The notes under the pieces: model-generated | Seen by the model: the letters and a program-made list of their open reading frames with translations, nothing else | Database searches by the model: none | Told to the model about the DNA's origin: nothing | Assembly (NCBI RefSeq): GCF_963681195.1 | Contig: NZ_OY808997.1 | Span: forward strand, 930,001-994,000 | Direction: 5' to 3' | Length of the DNA stretch: 64,000 bases | Source of the DNA: Vibrio sp. 16 | GTDB lineage: Bacteria > Pseudomonadota > Gammaproteobacteria > Enterobacterales > Vibrionaceae | Shown here: positions 49,846 through 58,345 of the stretch, piece by piece | Numbering within the stretch: the stretch's first letter is position 1 | Layout: every line of letters starts with the position of its first letter | Translations under genes and position numbers: made by a program

Positions 49846-50896
49846 TCGTCTGCGCTCCTTTTACTTCGTGGTCAGAGCTCGCGGTGTTTGCATTTCCACC
49901 CTGCTCTTCTCGCTCTTTAGCCATCATCTCTTCATACCAAAGGTCATGGTGCTCTTTGGCCCAAGTTTCATCAACCTCGCCCGTTACCATACCTTCAAGT
50001 GCTCCTTCCATTCCGAATAAACCGATATAGATGTGGAACACGAAACCACAGATTAGAATCAGAGCCGCTAACATATGGACCAGGTTAGAAAGCTCCATAT
50101 CACGTCGCGTCTGACCAAAGATTGGGAAATCCAATACCAACCCGCTGATCGCAACGACCGTTCCTACAACAATGAGTAACCAGAACAGCGCTTTTTCACC
50201 AGCGTTAGAAAACTCTGCTGATGGATGCGAGCCTTTATGTTTACCCACCATGCCACCAAGCTTCATAAACCAAGCAAGATCGACTTTTTTGAAGATCGAC
50301 TTTCGCCACCACTTAATCAGCACACATAGCAGCAACACGTAGAAGATTGGACCAATGTAGTTATGGTATTGCTTCGCCAACATAATGATGAAGCCCCATA
50401 GCTCAGACGGAATGTACGGCTTAAGGAAATGTTTACCATAAACCAGCATTAGCCCACTAAACGCTAAGGTTAAGAAAGTGAATGCCATGCTCCAGTGAAG
50501 AGCGCGATCCAGTCGAGACCAACGCTTGATCTTCTTACCTGTTCTTGGCGCACTTAACATAAGTGGACCAATGACAATGTACATGAGAGTAACGAAAGCG
50601 ATACTACCGAAAATCGCCACAGCTCCCGCTGGTGACATCCATTTCTCTTTCAAAATGTACCAGGTTTGCCCTGGGGTACTGATCAGCATTCCATGCTCTG
50701 GGAACTGAGACGTCGTGTAGCCCTCTTCGCCTTGACGAACTTGACGCCAAAAATCGGCGCCAGCCAATTGGGTCATTTCACGTTGTGCAACTTCAGACTC
50801 TTTTTGCTCAGCATGCGCAGGCAGCGATAAAGCAAAGAGTAATGCTGCCATCATTGACAGCATTACAAGAGATGCACGTTTAAACATTGAAAACAT
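49829..50896 (-). CDS. Formate dehydrogenase gamma subunit (cytochrome b556)
   Basis: Membrane anchor of a periplasm-facing formate dehydrogenase (355 aa). It has an N-terminal signal sequence (MFSMFKRASLVMLSMMAALLFALSLPAHA), then an unusual exported stretch of about 70 residues. The four-helix diheme cytochrome b core follows: WSRLDRALHWSMAFTFLTLAFSGL with a His ligand, AKQYHNYIGPIFY, and LSNLVHMLAALILICGFVFHIYIGLFG. It carries electrons to quinone. The exported N-terminal extension is a feature of this subgroup, longer than FdnI/FdoI. The start at 50896 has GGAG in front; an in-frame GTG 12 bp upstream is less likely. It follows the beta-subunit gene directly. Confidence 0.9.
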   Translation of the reverse strand: MFSMFKRASLVMLSMMAALLFALSLPAHAEQKESEVAQREMTQLAGADFWRQVRQGEEGYTTSQFPEHGMLISTPGQTWYILKEKWMSPAGAVAIFGSIAFVTLMYIVIGPLMLSAPRTGKKIKRWSRLDRALHWSMAFTFLTLAFSGLMLVYGKHFLKPYIPSELWGFIIMLAKQYHNYIGPIFYVLLLCVLIKWWRKSIFKKVDLAWFMKLGGMVGKHKGSHPSAEFSNAGEKALFWLLIVVGTVVAISGLVLDFPIFGQTRRDMELSNLVHMLAALILICGFVFHIYIGLFGMEGALEGMVTGEVDETWAKEHHDLWYEEMMAKEREEQGGNANTASSDHEVKGAQTNEQTS

Positions 50897-50910
50897 GAAT
50901 CTCTCCACCC

Positions 50911-51519
50911 TTAACTTTTCGTTGCGTCGTAAGACAAGTCGTTACCATTCGTCCAACCCGCACCTTTCGCACCACGCTCAACCACACGTTGACGGAAGAT
51001 ATCTGAGACTTTCTCAGCATCACCCGCTAACAGCGCTTTAGTTGAGCAGAGCGAGGCACACATTGGCAGTTTGCCTTCAGCAATACGGTTCGCACCGTAC
51101 TTCTGACGTTCTTCTACTGAACCTGGCTCTGTTTCAGGACCACCGGCACAGAAGGTACATTTGTCCATCTTACCGCGCTCGCCAAAGGCTTCCTGTTTCG
51201 GAAACTGAGGCGCACCAAACGGACAAGCAAACAGACAGTAACCACAACCGATACAAAGGTCTTTGTTGTGCAGCACGATGCCATCTTCTGTGTGCTCAAA
51301 ACAGTCTGCCGGACACACCGCCATACAAGGCGCATCAGTACAGTGCATACAAGCAACCGAGATCGAGTTCTCACCCGGTTCACCATCGTTCAAGGTAACA
51401 ACGCGGCGGCGCTGAATACCCCACTCTAGCGCGTCGTCATTTTCGTTCTTACATGCAGTGACACAGCCGTTACATTCGATACAGCGCTTGGTGTCACAAA
51501 GGAATTTCATTCTAGCCAT
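50911..51519 (-). CDS. Formate dehydrogenase beta subunit, four [4Fe-4S] clusters
   Basis: Ferredoxin-like electron transfer subunit (202 aa) between the molybdenum subunit and cytochrome b. The Cys motifs are CDTKRCIECNGCVTACK, CMHCTDAPCMAVCPADC, CIGCGYCLFACPFG and CTFCAGG...CASLCSTKA, enough for four clusters. It lacks the C-terminal transmembrane helix of FdnH, so it is held to the membrane by its partner only. It stands between the alpha and gamma genes (fdhABC order). Confidence 0.93.
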   Translation of the reverse strand: MARMKFLCDTKRCIECNGCVTACKNENDDALEWGIQRRRVVTLNDGEPGENSISVACMHCTDAPCMAVCPADCFEHTEDGIVLHNKDLCIGCGYCLFACPFGAPQFPKQEAFGERGKMDKCTFCAGGPETEPGSVEERQKYGANRIAEGKLPMCASLCSTKALLAGDAEKVSDIFRQRVVERGAKGAGWTNGNDLSYDATKS

Positions 51520-51530
51520 TTGTTGACTCC

Positions 51531-54386
51531 TTAAGCTTTGCGAATGTTACATAGGGTGACTTTAGTTTCCTGCATTTGCGTAACAGGGTCATAACCGTAA
51601 GTCGTTGCAATGTTGGCTGATTCACCAATCACGTATGGGTCTGTCCCTTCAGGGTACTTGCCGCGAAGGTCTTCGCCTTGGAACTTACCGCCGAAGTGGA
51701 ATGGAATAAATGCCATGCCCGGCTTCACGCGTCGAGTCACCATCGCTTTCACGTGGATTCGACCTTTCTCTGCACCTTCAACCCAAACCATTTCGCCATC
51801 TTTGAAGCCAAGATCATTGGCATCTTTCGGGTTCACCTCGACAAACATTTCTTGTTGAAGCTCAGCAAGCCATGGGTTTGAACGAGTCTCTTCACCACCA
51901 CCTTCGTACTCAACCAGACGACCTGAGGTTAGGATGATTGGGTACTCACCCGATACATCTTTGTCTTGAATTGACTTGTACATGGTTGGCAGACGATAGA
52001 TAGACTCGCTGTCGTCCCACGTTGGGTAATCCGCGACTAGGTCACGACGTGGTGTGTAAAGCGGTTCACGGTGCAGTGGCACGCGATCTGGGAAGGTCCA
52101 AACTACCGCGCGCGCTTTCGCGTTACCAAAAGGAATACAGCCGTGTTTGATGGCTACGCGCTGAATACCGCCTGATAGGTCGGTCTTCCAGTTTTTGCCT
52201 TCTGCTGCTGCTTTCTCTTCTGCAGTAAGATCATCCCACCAACCCAGAGATTTCAGTAGCTTGTCACTGAACTCTGGATAGCCATCTTCAATCTCACAAC
52301 CTTTTGAGTAGCTGTCTTCAGCGAGAATATTGGTGCCTTCAAACTCCACACCAAATCGAGCACGGAAGTTACCACCGCCCTGAGCAACGGGTTTAGACGT
52401 ATCGTAAAGGATATGCGTACCCGGGTGTTTCATCTCAGGTGTACCCCAACATGGCCAAGGCAAACCATAGGTTTCACCGTGAGCAATACCACCTTCTGCT
52501 TCCAGTGTCGTTTTGTGGAAGGTATGCCAGTTTTGTTGGTGCGCTTTTAAACGCTCTGGGCTTTGACCTGTATAACCAATCGTCCACATACCCTTGTTAA
52601 ATTCACGAGTAATGTCTTCGATAACAGGTTGGTTGTTTTCCACTTTCACGTTCTTGAACAGCTGCTCTGCAAAGCCTAGCTTCTTGGTCAGCAGGTACAT
52701 GATTTCGTGGTCAGGCTTGGAGTCGAAAAGAGGCTCAACGACTTTGTCACGCCACTGAATAGAGCGGTTAGACGCCGTCACACTGCCGTAAGTTTCAAAC
52801 TGAGTAGTAGCAGGTAGAAGATAAACACCATCGGTACGATCGTTCATTACCGCTGCGACGGTTGGGTATGGATCGACGATAACCATCATATCCAGCTTTT
52901 GCATCGCTTTGCGCATTTCTACGCCGCGAGTCTGGGAGTTAACCGCGTGCCCCCAGTAGAACATAGCGCGAATGTTGTCGTTTTGTTCGATGTTATCTTT
53001 GTTTTCTAATACGCCATCAATCCAACGAGACACAGGAATACCCATGTTGTTCATTGGCTTTTTGCCGCGGTATTCGTTTTGGTCGAAGCGGTTTTGTACC
53101 CACTCATGGTCTAGATCCCAAACCTTAGACCAGTGTTTCCAAGCACCATCTGACAGACCGTAGTAACCAGGAAGTGTGTGCGAAAGTACGCCTAGGTCAG
53201 TTGCGCCCTGTACGTTATCGTGACCACGGAAGATGTTCGCACCACCACCAGATTTACCCATGTTACCTAGCGCAAGCTCAAGTACACAGTATGCACGCGT
53301 GTTGTTGTTACCGGTTGTATGTTGAGTACCACCCATACACCAAACCACACAGCCTGGGCGGTTTTCAGACAGCAGTTTCGCGGTTTTGTAGACGTCAGCT
53401 TCAGCCACACCCGTTACACGCTCAACTTCTGCTGGGTTCCATTTAGAGACTTCTTCACGGATCTCATCCATGCCGAATACACGTTGGCGAATGAATTCTT
53501 TGTCTTCCCACTGGTTAGCGAAGACATGCCACAAGATACCCCAAATGAAGGCAACGTCAGAACCAGGACGAAGAGATACGTAGTGATCTGATTTTGCAGC
53601 GGTACGTGTGCGACGCGGGTCAGCAACAACGATCTTACAGTTGTTTTTCTCTTTGGCGATCAAGATGTGCTGCATGGCAACTGGGTGTGCCTCAGCTGGG
53701 TTGGAGCCAATGAACAGCATCGACTTACAGTTGTGCATGTCATTGAACGAGTTAGTCATCGCGCCGTAACCCCAAGTGTTTGCTACACCTGCTACGGTTG
53801 TGGAGTGACAGATACGCGCTTGGTGATCGACGTTATTGGTGCCCCACAGTGACGCCATTTTGCGGAACATGTACGCTTGCTCGTTATTGTGCTTCGCGCT
53901 ACCAAGCCAATACACTGAGTCAGGACCTGATTCTTTGCGAATATCGAGCACTTTATTGCCGATCTCTTCGATCGCTTGATCCCAAGAAAGCTTTTTCCAC
54001 TTACCGCCTTCCAGTTTCATTGGGTATTTCAAGCGACGCTCACCATGTCCATGTTCACGCAGTGCTGCCCCTTTAGCACAGTGGCCACCAGCGTTGAATG
54101 GATGGTCAAACGCAGGCTCTTGACCTGTCCACACACCGTTTTGCACTTCGGCATAGATACCGCAGCCCACAGAACAGTGAGAACAGATCGTACGTTTGAC
54201 GTCGGTTTTAGCACTTGGATCAACAGACTTTGCTTCTGCTTTCTTGATCATGCCCGGTGTAAATAGGCACGCACCTGCAACCGCACCACCAGCAGCCAAT
54301 GAGCTGTTTTTCATGAATGCGCGGCGTGAAATACCCAATTGATTTTGTTCTTTGCTCACACTATCGGAGCGTTTAACGAGTTTCAT
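51531..54386 (-). CDS. Formate dehydrogenase alpha subunit (molybdopterin, TAT-exported)
   Basis: Catalytic subunit (951 aa) oxidising formate to CO2 in the periplasm. The TAT signal is SRRAFMKNSSLAAGG near residue 20. A [4Fe-4S] motif CSHCSVGCGIYAEVQNG follows. The molybdenum/tungsten ligand is Cys193 in HQARICHSTTV, so this is a cysteine rather than a selenocysteine enzyme; the next residue His is the catalytic one. NNNTRAYCVLELALGNMGK and FRGHDNVQGATDLG are typical of the family. The start (MKLVKRSDSVSKEQN) has AGGAG upstream. It follows the TAT small protein closely. Confidence 0.95.
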   Translation of the reverse strand: MKLVKRSDSVSKEQNQLGISRRAFMKNSSLAAGGAVAGACLFTPGMIKKAEAKSVDPSAKTDVKRTICSHCSVGCGIYAEVQNGVWTGQEPAFDHPFNAGGHCAKGAALREHGHGERRLKYPMKLEGGKWKKLSWDQAIEEIGNKVLDIRKESGPDSVYWLGSAKHNNEQAYMFRKMASLWGTNNVDHQARICHSTTVAGVANTWGYGAMTNSFNDMHNCKSMLFIGSNPAEAHPVAMQHILIAKEKNNCKIVVADPRRTRTAAKSDHYVSLRPGSDVAFIWGILWHVFANQWEDKEFIRQRVFGMDEIREEVSKWNPAEVERVTGVAEADVYKTAKLLSENRPGCVVWCMGGTQHTTGNNNTRAYCVLELALGNMGKSGGGANIFRGHDNVQGATDLGVLSHTLPGYYGLSDGAWKHWSKVWDLDHEWVQNRFDQNEYRGKKPMNNMGIPVSRWIDGVLENKDNIEQNDNIRAMFYWGHAVNSQTRGVEMRKAMQKLDMMVIVDPYPTVAAVMNDRTDGVYLLPATTQFETYGSVTASNRSIQWRDKVVEPLFDSKPDHEIMYLLTKKLGFAEQLFKNVKVENNQPVIEDITREFNKGMWTIGYTGQSPERLKAHQQNWHTFHKTTLEAEGGIAHGETYGLPWPCWGTPEMKHPGTHILYDTSKPVAQGGGNFRARFGVEFEGTNILAEDSYSKGCEIEDGYPEFSDKLLKSLGWWDDLTAEEKAAAEGKNWKTDLSGGIQRVAIKHGCIPFGNAKARAVVWTFPDRVPLHREPLYTPRRDLVADYPTWDDSESIYRLPTMYKSIQDKDVSGEYPIILTSGRLVEYEGGGEETRSNPWLAELQQEMFVEVNPKDANDLGFKDGEMVWVEGAEKGRIHVKAMVTRRVKPGMAFIPFHFGGKFQGEDLRGKYPEGTDPYVIGESANIATTYGYDPVTQMQETKVTLCNIRKA

Positions 54387-54396
54387 TGCTTAGCTC

Positions 54397-54594
54397 CTAT
54401 AGGGTTTCGTAGTAATCACGGATATGTTGCGTTTCGCGATAACCTGTCTTCTTTGATTCTTTATCCACCGCTACCGTCTCCGATGCGTTAGCCACAGTTG
54501 CGGTACCTGTAACAACAGCACCCGCAACGGCAGCTGTGGTCAAGCCTTTAAGAAGATCCCTACGGCTTGTGTTTATTTCTTTATTATCTTTCAT
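54397..54594 (-). CDS. Small TAT-signal protein of formate dehydrogenase operon
   Basis: A 65-residue protein consisting of a twin-arginine signal (TSRRDLLKGLTTAAVAGAVV) and about 30 residues ending TQHIRDYYETL. It is the small protein found before the alpha subunit in Shewanella- and Vibrio-type fdh operons (called FdhX there). Its role is unknown; it might escort the alpha subunit or occupy the TAT translocon with it. It ends 10 bp before the alpha gene starts. Confidence 0.82.
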   Translation of the reverse strand: MKDNKEINTSRRDLLKGLTTAAVAGAVVTGTATVANASETVAVDKESKKTGYRETQHIRDYYETL

Positions 54595-54655
54595 TTTGCT
54601 TCCTTACCTTTACGGTACTTGGAGACTCAGCGTCTCTCTTATCGACGCGAACTCG

Positions 54656-55291
54656 TTACTGCTGAGCTTGGTCGTACTCAGTGACGTTTTTCACATCAAT
54701 TTTTAATTGTGTTTTAATGCTTTTCGTTTTCTCGCTAAAGCGCACTTGCTCTAGCGAAAGGAATGCATTGAGCAATGCGGCAACGTTCAGATAAAAGTCA
54801 GCGCTCTTTGCCTCACTAATTTGATTAACGAGTGAGCCAAACCAAGGTGCAATGTGCTTGTTGAAAAACGCTTGCTGAAGCGCTTCATCCTCTTGAGTGA
54901 TCATCGCCATAACTTCACACAATGCAGCAATATGGTCTTCTGGTTCTTTCACCTGCTCTTCACGTTCAAACCCCATCTGGTCAAGATCATTGCGGATCTC
55001 TGCCAGTGGTTTTTCCATTAAAGAACCTGTGCGATGCCAAGAAGCAAATGGCACAACTTCTCCACGGCCAATGCCGATAAACAGCTCTTGGTATTCGTCT
55101 TCCAGTGCACTAATGTTTGCTTTGGCTGCCGCAGTAGAAATGCCCTGCCACGCTTTTTGCATGTCACTTTGTTCTGATTCCGCCTCGAGTTGACAAAGGA
55201 ACGCTAGCATCTCTGCTGAAGGCGTATGACGCAGCAGTGCTGAAAGCAGCAAGTAAATCTCTGTACGTAATGTTTGTTGTTCGATACTCAC
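54656..55291 (-). CDS. TorD-family chaperone for formate dehydrogenase
   Basis: A 211-residue all-helical cytoplasmic protein of the TorD/DmsD type, which holds molybdoenzyme apoproteins and their TAT signals until cofactor insertion. Family features are LLLSALLRHTPSAEML at the N terminus, DEYQELFIGIGRGEVVPFASW (the E-Y-x-x-L-F-x-G-x-G-x-x-x-P-x-x-S/E signature) and EPEDHIAALCEVMAMI (the D-H-I/L motif). It lies between the ferredoxin gene and the TAT small protein, so its client is probably the alpha subunit here. Confidence 0.9.
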   Translation of the reverse strand: MSIEQQTLRTEIYLLLSALLRHTPSAEMLAFLCQLEAESEQSDMQKAWQGISTAAAKANISALEDEYQELFIGIGRGEVVPFASWHRTGSLMEKPLAEIRNDLDQMGFEREEQVKEPEDHIAALCEVMAMITQEDEALQQAFFNKHIAPWFGSLVNQISEAKSADFYLNVAALLNAFLSLEQVRFSEKTKSIKTQLKIDVKNVTEYDQAQQ

Positions 55292-55300
55292 ACGCCACTC

Positions 55301-56962
55301 CTAGTATTTGAGTTGTTGCATCGGGTCTTGAGCCATTGACTCAAACATGTCTACCACTCGGCAGTCTTCACACATGGCGATACGGTTGATCGCCGCTTCA
55401 TCAGAGAAATGAGAGTGACCGCGTAACTTGTTTTGCAGCATGTCAATCATTGATTGCGGTGCGAACGGTTTATGGCAGCGAATACATTCCGCCGCTTTCT
55501 CTTCATGCAGAACTACCGCATTCTGACGCGTTTGACTGTCCCAATTCATTCGAGGCGTCAAACTAAGCGCATTCTCAGGGCACGCTTTTTCACATAGCCC
55601 ACATTGAACACAGTCTTGTTCAACAAATTGAAGAGATGGCGAGGTGCCATCCGTGTGAAGTGCGCGTGTCGGACAAACCGCCACACAGCTCATACACAAG
55701 GTGCAGTCTTTGCTTTCACATGAAACCGAACCAAACGGCGCGTTGGCTGGAAGATCCACGACATTTTCAACAGGGATACGCGCTTTAGCGAGCGCATCAA
55801 GCGCCGTGAATAGACGAGCGCGTTTATTGCCTTCAAGATCGCCCAACGCTAAGTCAAACGAATCCGTGCAAAGTGTTGGTTGACCTTCGCGTAGAGATTC
55901 TAAATACAAAATATCGATAGTCTCTTTCGCAATACCGAGCTGACTCAACAACTCTTGAGCAATAGAGACTTCATTATTGAGCACTCGAATGATAGTCGGT
56001 GGCATAAAGCGACTTGCCGCAAAAAGAACCTGTGTGGCCCCGTTCACCAATGCCGCTAACCAACTGTCTATTCCCACGGAAGGCAGCTCTTCTACAACGA
56101 TTGGAACAACGTTATCTGGGAGGGCTTTCAATGCCATGACGTTGTACTGTTCATGACGAGAACTGCAGATTAGGACAATGGGGTCGACACCACCGGCTTG
56201 TTCGTAGTTCGCCAAGGTGCGCTCAACGAATTTTTGTGTCTCTTGCGGATTCGGCAGTGCATAGTGAATCGCTTCTGTCGGGCAAGCAGTCGCACATGTG
56301 CCTACGCCTTGACACAAATACGGGTTAATCTCGATGCGGTGACCGGTCTTATCTGAACCTTCACTCGATAACGCTCCCGCAGGACAAGCGTCGACACAGC
56401 GCTCACAGCCTTTAACACCGCGTGAACTGTGTGCACACAAATCAGTATCTAGGCGAAAATACTTAGGCTTATCAAAGGTGCCCATCAAGGTTGGAATCTC
56501 TTCTAACGCTTCCGCCAATTTTGGATAGCCACGTCCAACGGGGTAATAACCAGGAACCGGCACTTCCTCTTTCATGCAGCTTTCAAGACACAGATCGAGG
56601 ACGATATCGAAGCAGTCATGATTGATAGCGACTTTCGCAAGATTGCTCGAAATGCCTTTGTTTTCGATCACAACGTCAAACGTGCCGAGAAAACCGGAAA
56701 CTTGAACGCTGTTTGCAAAGTAAAGGTTAGCGTGTTGACCCATTTCCCCGTCAGTGGAGAGAAGTGTCAGGCTTTTCATTTGAGCCAGCTGCTCAGCCGC
56801 GCTTTCGATAATCGCCGTAGGGCCAACGATCAAAGTGTGACCACCGCTTTCATAGCTGACTGTAGGTGGAATGAGATTCGTCAGTTCAACGGTATTTTCG
56901 AAGGCGTATAAACGTGCCTTTCCGTTGGTTGACGTTGATTCTTGTAATAGTTGTTTAAGCAT
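55301..56962 (-). CDS. Multi-cluster ferredoxin-type protein of the fdh operon
   Basis: A 553-residue iron-sulfur protein. Two ferredoxin pairs are visible: CERCVDACPAGA with CQGVGTCATACPTEA (about 190-240), and CTLCMSCVAVCPTRA with CVQCGLCEKACPENA (about 420-475). A C-terminal CxxC-type segment (CIRCHKPF, CEDCRVVDMF) follows. No transmembrane segment or TAT signal, so it is cytoplasmic. It is the first gene of the operon and resembles FdhT-type ferredoxins found with Shewanella and Campylobacter formate dehydrogenases. It may deliver electrons or sulfur for cofactor sulfuration. The start has GGAAG upstream. Confidence 0.85.
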   Translation of the reverse strand: MLKQLLQESTSTNGKARLYAFENTVELTNLIPPTVSYESGGHTLIVGPTAIIESAAEQLAQMKSLTLLSTDGEMGQHANLYFANSVQVSGFLGTFDVVIENKGISSNLAKVAINHDCFDIVLDLCLESCMKEEVPVPGYYPVGRGYPKLAEALEEIPTLMGTFDKPKYFRLDTDLCAHSSRGVKGCERCVDACPAGALSSEGSDKTGHRIEINPYLCQGVGTCATACPTEAIHYALPNPQETQKFVERTLANYEQAGGVDPIVLICSSRHEQYNVMALKALPDNVVPIVVEELPSVGIDSWLAALVNGATQVLFAASRFMPPTIIRVLNNEVSIAQELLSQLGIAKETIDILYLESLREGQPTLCTDSFDLALGDLEGNKRARLFTALDALAKARIPVENVVDLPANAPFGSVSCESKDCTLCMSCVAVCPTRALHTDGTSPSLQFVEQDCVQCGLCEKACPENALSLTPRMNWDSQTRQNAVVLHEEKAAECIRCHKPFAPQSMIDMLQNKLRGHSHFSDEAAINRIAMCEDCRVVDMFESMAQDPMQQLKY

Positions 56963-57018
56963 TGCTCACTTCCAGTTCTATTCCAGTAAGAACATGAATA
57001 TTCACTCTGCTGAGTGAT

Positions 57019-57035
57019 AGCAATTGCTGTACCAA
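57019..57035 (-). promoter_or_regulatory. Sigma-54 promoter of the formate dehydrogenase operon
   Basis: On the - strand TTGGTACAGCAATTGCT; GG and GC are separated by exactly 10 bp, and the -12 element TTGCT is perfect. Transcription would start near 57008, about 45 bp before the first gene. A small dyad CACTC-AGCA-GAGTG overlaps the start point. Confidence 0.72.
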
Positions 57036-57093
57036 CTTTTTAATACAAATTTATCAATAACTTAGGGGGAAATGCAGTGAGATAACGAGAAAT

Positions 57094-57130
57094 GAAAAGC
57101 GGGCGAGACAAAATGTCCCACCCGCTTTAG
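57094..57130 (-). terminator. Terminator of the DUF3305-DUF3306 unit
   Basis: AAAGCGGG pairs with CCCGCTTT, with an inner GACA/TGTC helix; on the - strand followed by TTTT. It separates this unit from the formate dehydrogenase operon. Confidence 0.75.
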
Positions 57131-57152
57131 TTAGTGTTTAGTCAAAATGTAC

Positions 57153-57698
57153 CTATTGTTTGTATGGTATATTTTGTCTCACCTGTTCACTGCCATCATC
57201 TAAGGTCGAGTCCTCGCCTTCTACGTTAATGGCGTATTGTGAGTCCGCAGCCAATTTGGCATCGGCTGGCTCAGTCGAGGGTTCATGCTCACTAGCGGAA
57301 GAGTGTGCCTCCATGTCTTTATCTTCGCTTTCATCATTGACCCAATCTCTCAATTTACTGGCGACTTCACTCGACAATGACTTAACCGATTGATAATCAT
57401 GATCATAGTCATTGAGGCGGTCTACTTCACTAAACTCACCGGATAAAAACAACTTCCGAAGTGCAGCTTTCTTAACGCTACTCTCAACTTGTGACGCAAG
57501 CAGTGTTGCCACACTCTGATCATCACTTCCATCAGAAAGATTTTGAGCGTCATCCGTTGGAGTCTCATGCGGCTTTTCGACATGGTTTTCAGCCTCACTG
57601 ACTCGCGCTGATTCGTTGGTTTCTACGCTTTCTTCTGCCTTATCGGAACCGACATCCAGTTTGCGTTGAGACCAACGACTTAGAAAATTAGTTGCCAC
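57153..57698 (-). CDS. DUF3306 family protein
   Basis: A 181-residue very acidic protein, rich in Ser, Glu and Asp. The conserved part is the start (ATNFLSRWSQRKL) and the central segment SVKKAALRKLFLSGEFSEVDRLNDYDHDY, which fit DUF3306. This family occurs with DUF3305 and formate dehydrogenase genes and has no proven function; a maturation role is assumed from linkage. I take the GTG at 57698 as start because GGGAGC lies about 9 bp upstream; the longer open frame is only a shadow of DUF3305. It overlaps DUF3305 by 11 bp. Confidence 0.8.
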   Translation of the reverse strand: MATNFLSRWSQRKLDVGSDKAEESVETNESARVSEAENHVEKPHETPTDDAQNLSDGSDDQSVATLLASQVESSVKKAALRKLFLSGEFSEVDRLNDYDHDYQSVKSLSSEVASKLRDWVNDESEDKDMEAHSSASEHEPSTEPADAKLAADSQYAINVEGEDSTLDDGSEQVRQNIPYKQ

Positions 57699-58152
57699 TA
57701 GCGCGCCCTGCTCCCTTACGTTTCTTTCTTCTTTGCTCGAGCAGTTCACCATGTCGACCAATATAGGCTTCCATCCATGCTTGTACCGGAAGTGGCATCT
57801 CTTTAGAGAGGACGAGATAATCTCCATCCATATATTGCCCAGCAACGCTCTGAGAGGCGGTCAGCGCGACGATATTAGGCTCGTCGTTATTATCAACCGA
57901 ATCAAGTACAAGAAAGAGTTTAGGTTGCTGGGAGCTAAGATTGAAACGATAGTCTGTTCTCTCGTCTCGATGAAGCTGAAGAAGCGCCACGTTTTGGCTA
58001 GCGTCATTAGGTGCGAGTTCAAAACCCGATAGCTGCCATTGCGTGGTTACCCAGATACCTGTAGAGATCTCATGAGAAATAAGCTCACATTGTATCGGCC
58101 ATAACTCTTCTGTTTTTGTTAATGTGGCTTGAGTCGACGGTTGTTTTGACAT
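57688..58152 (-). CDS. DUF3305 family protein
   Basis: A 154-residue cytoplasmic protein. The stretch WPIQCELISHEISTGIWVTTQWQLSGFE and LQLHRDERTDYRFNLSSQQPKLFLVLD matches the DUF3305 pattern (W...V...E...S.W...W...G). A C-terminal basic tail ends EQRRKKRKGAGRASGN. It occurs together with DUF3306 in formate dehydrogenase clusters; the function is unknown. It is divergent from fdhD. Confidence 0.82.
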   Translation of the reverse strand: MSKQPSTQATLTKTEELWPIQCELISHEISTGIWVTTQWQLSGFELAPNDASQNVALLQLHRDERTDYRFNLSSQQPKLFLVLDSVDNNDEPNIVALTASQSVAGQYMDGDYLVLSKEMPLPVQAWMEAYIGRHGELLEQRRKKRKGAGRASGN

Positions 58153-58189
58153 TGTTTACCTACCCCGAGTTGTTGTTACTTTTGTCACA

Positions 58190-58206
58190 AGCAATATTTG
58201 TACCTA
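58190..58206 (-). promoter_or_regulatory. Sigma-54-type promoter of the DUF3305-DUF3306 unit
   Basis: On the - strand TAGGTACAAATATTGCT, with GG-N10-GC spacing. It shares GGTACA and ATTGCT in register with the promoter of the formate dehydrogenase operon. It would start transcription about 27 bp before the DUF3305 gene. Confidence 0.62.
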
Positions 58207-58281
58207 CGCTGATTGAAAATGTAGTTCGATATCTTGTGGTAAGGTAATGGACAAGTTCAAAAACACGACACAGACAAACTT

Positions 58282-58297
58282 GGGAATGTTATTTGCA
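58282..58297 (+). promoter_or_regulatory. Weak sigma-54-like element upstream of fdhD
   Basis: GGGAATGTTATTTGCA has GG-N10-GC spacing and a perfect TTGC, but the -24 half departs from TGGCAC at several bases. It lies about 50 bp before the fdhD start. Confidence 0.38.
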
Positions 58298-58345
58298 AGT
58301 AAGCTGTTTCAATAATAATAACCAACGTTATCAATAGGACCTCAT

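Noticed and set aside
52772..52784. TAGACGCCGTCAC as a possible matS in the formate dehydrogenase alpha gene
   Set aside because: Two mismatches in one half-site and inside coding sequence; too weak.
52972..54266. Chain of + strand open frames opposite the formate dehydrogenase alpha gene
   Set aside because: Antisense shadows of a conserved gene with no ribosome sites and no protein-like composition.
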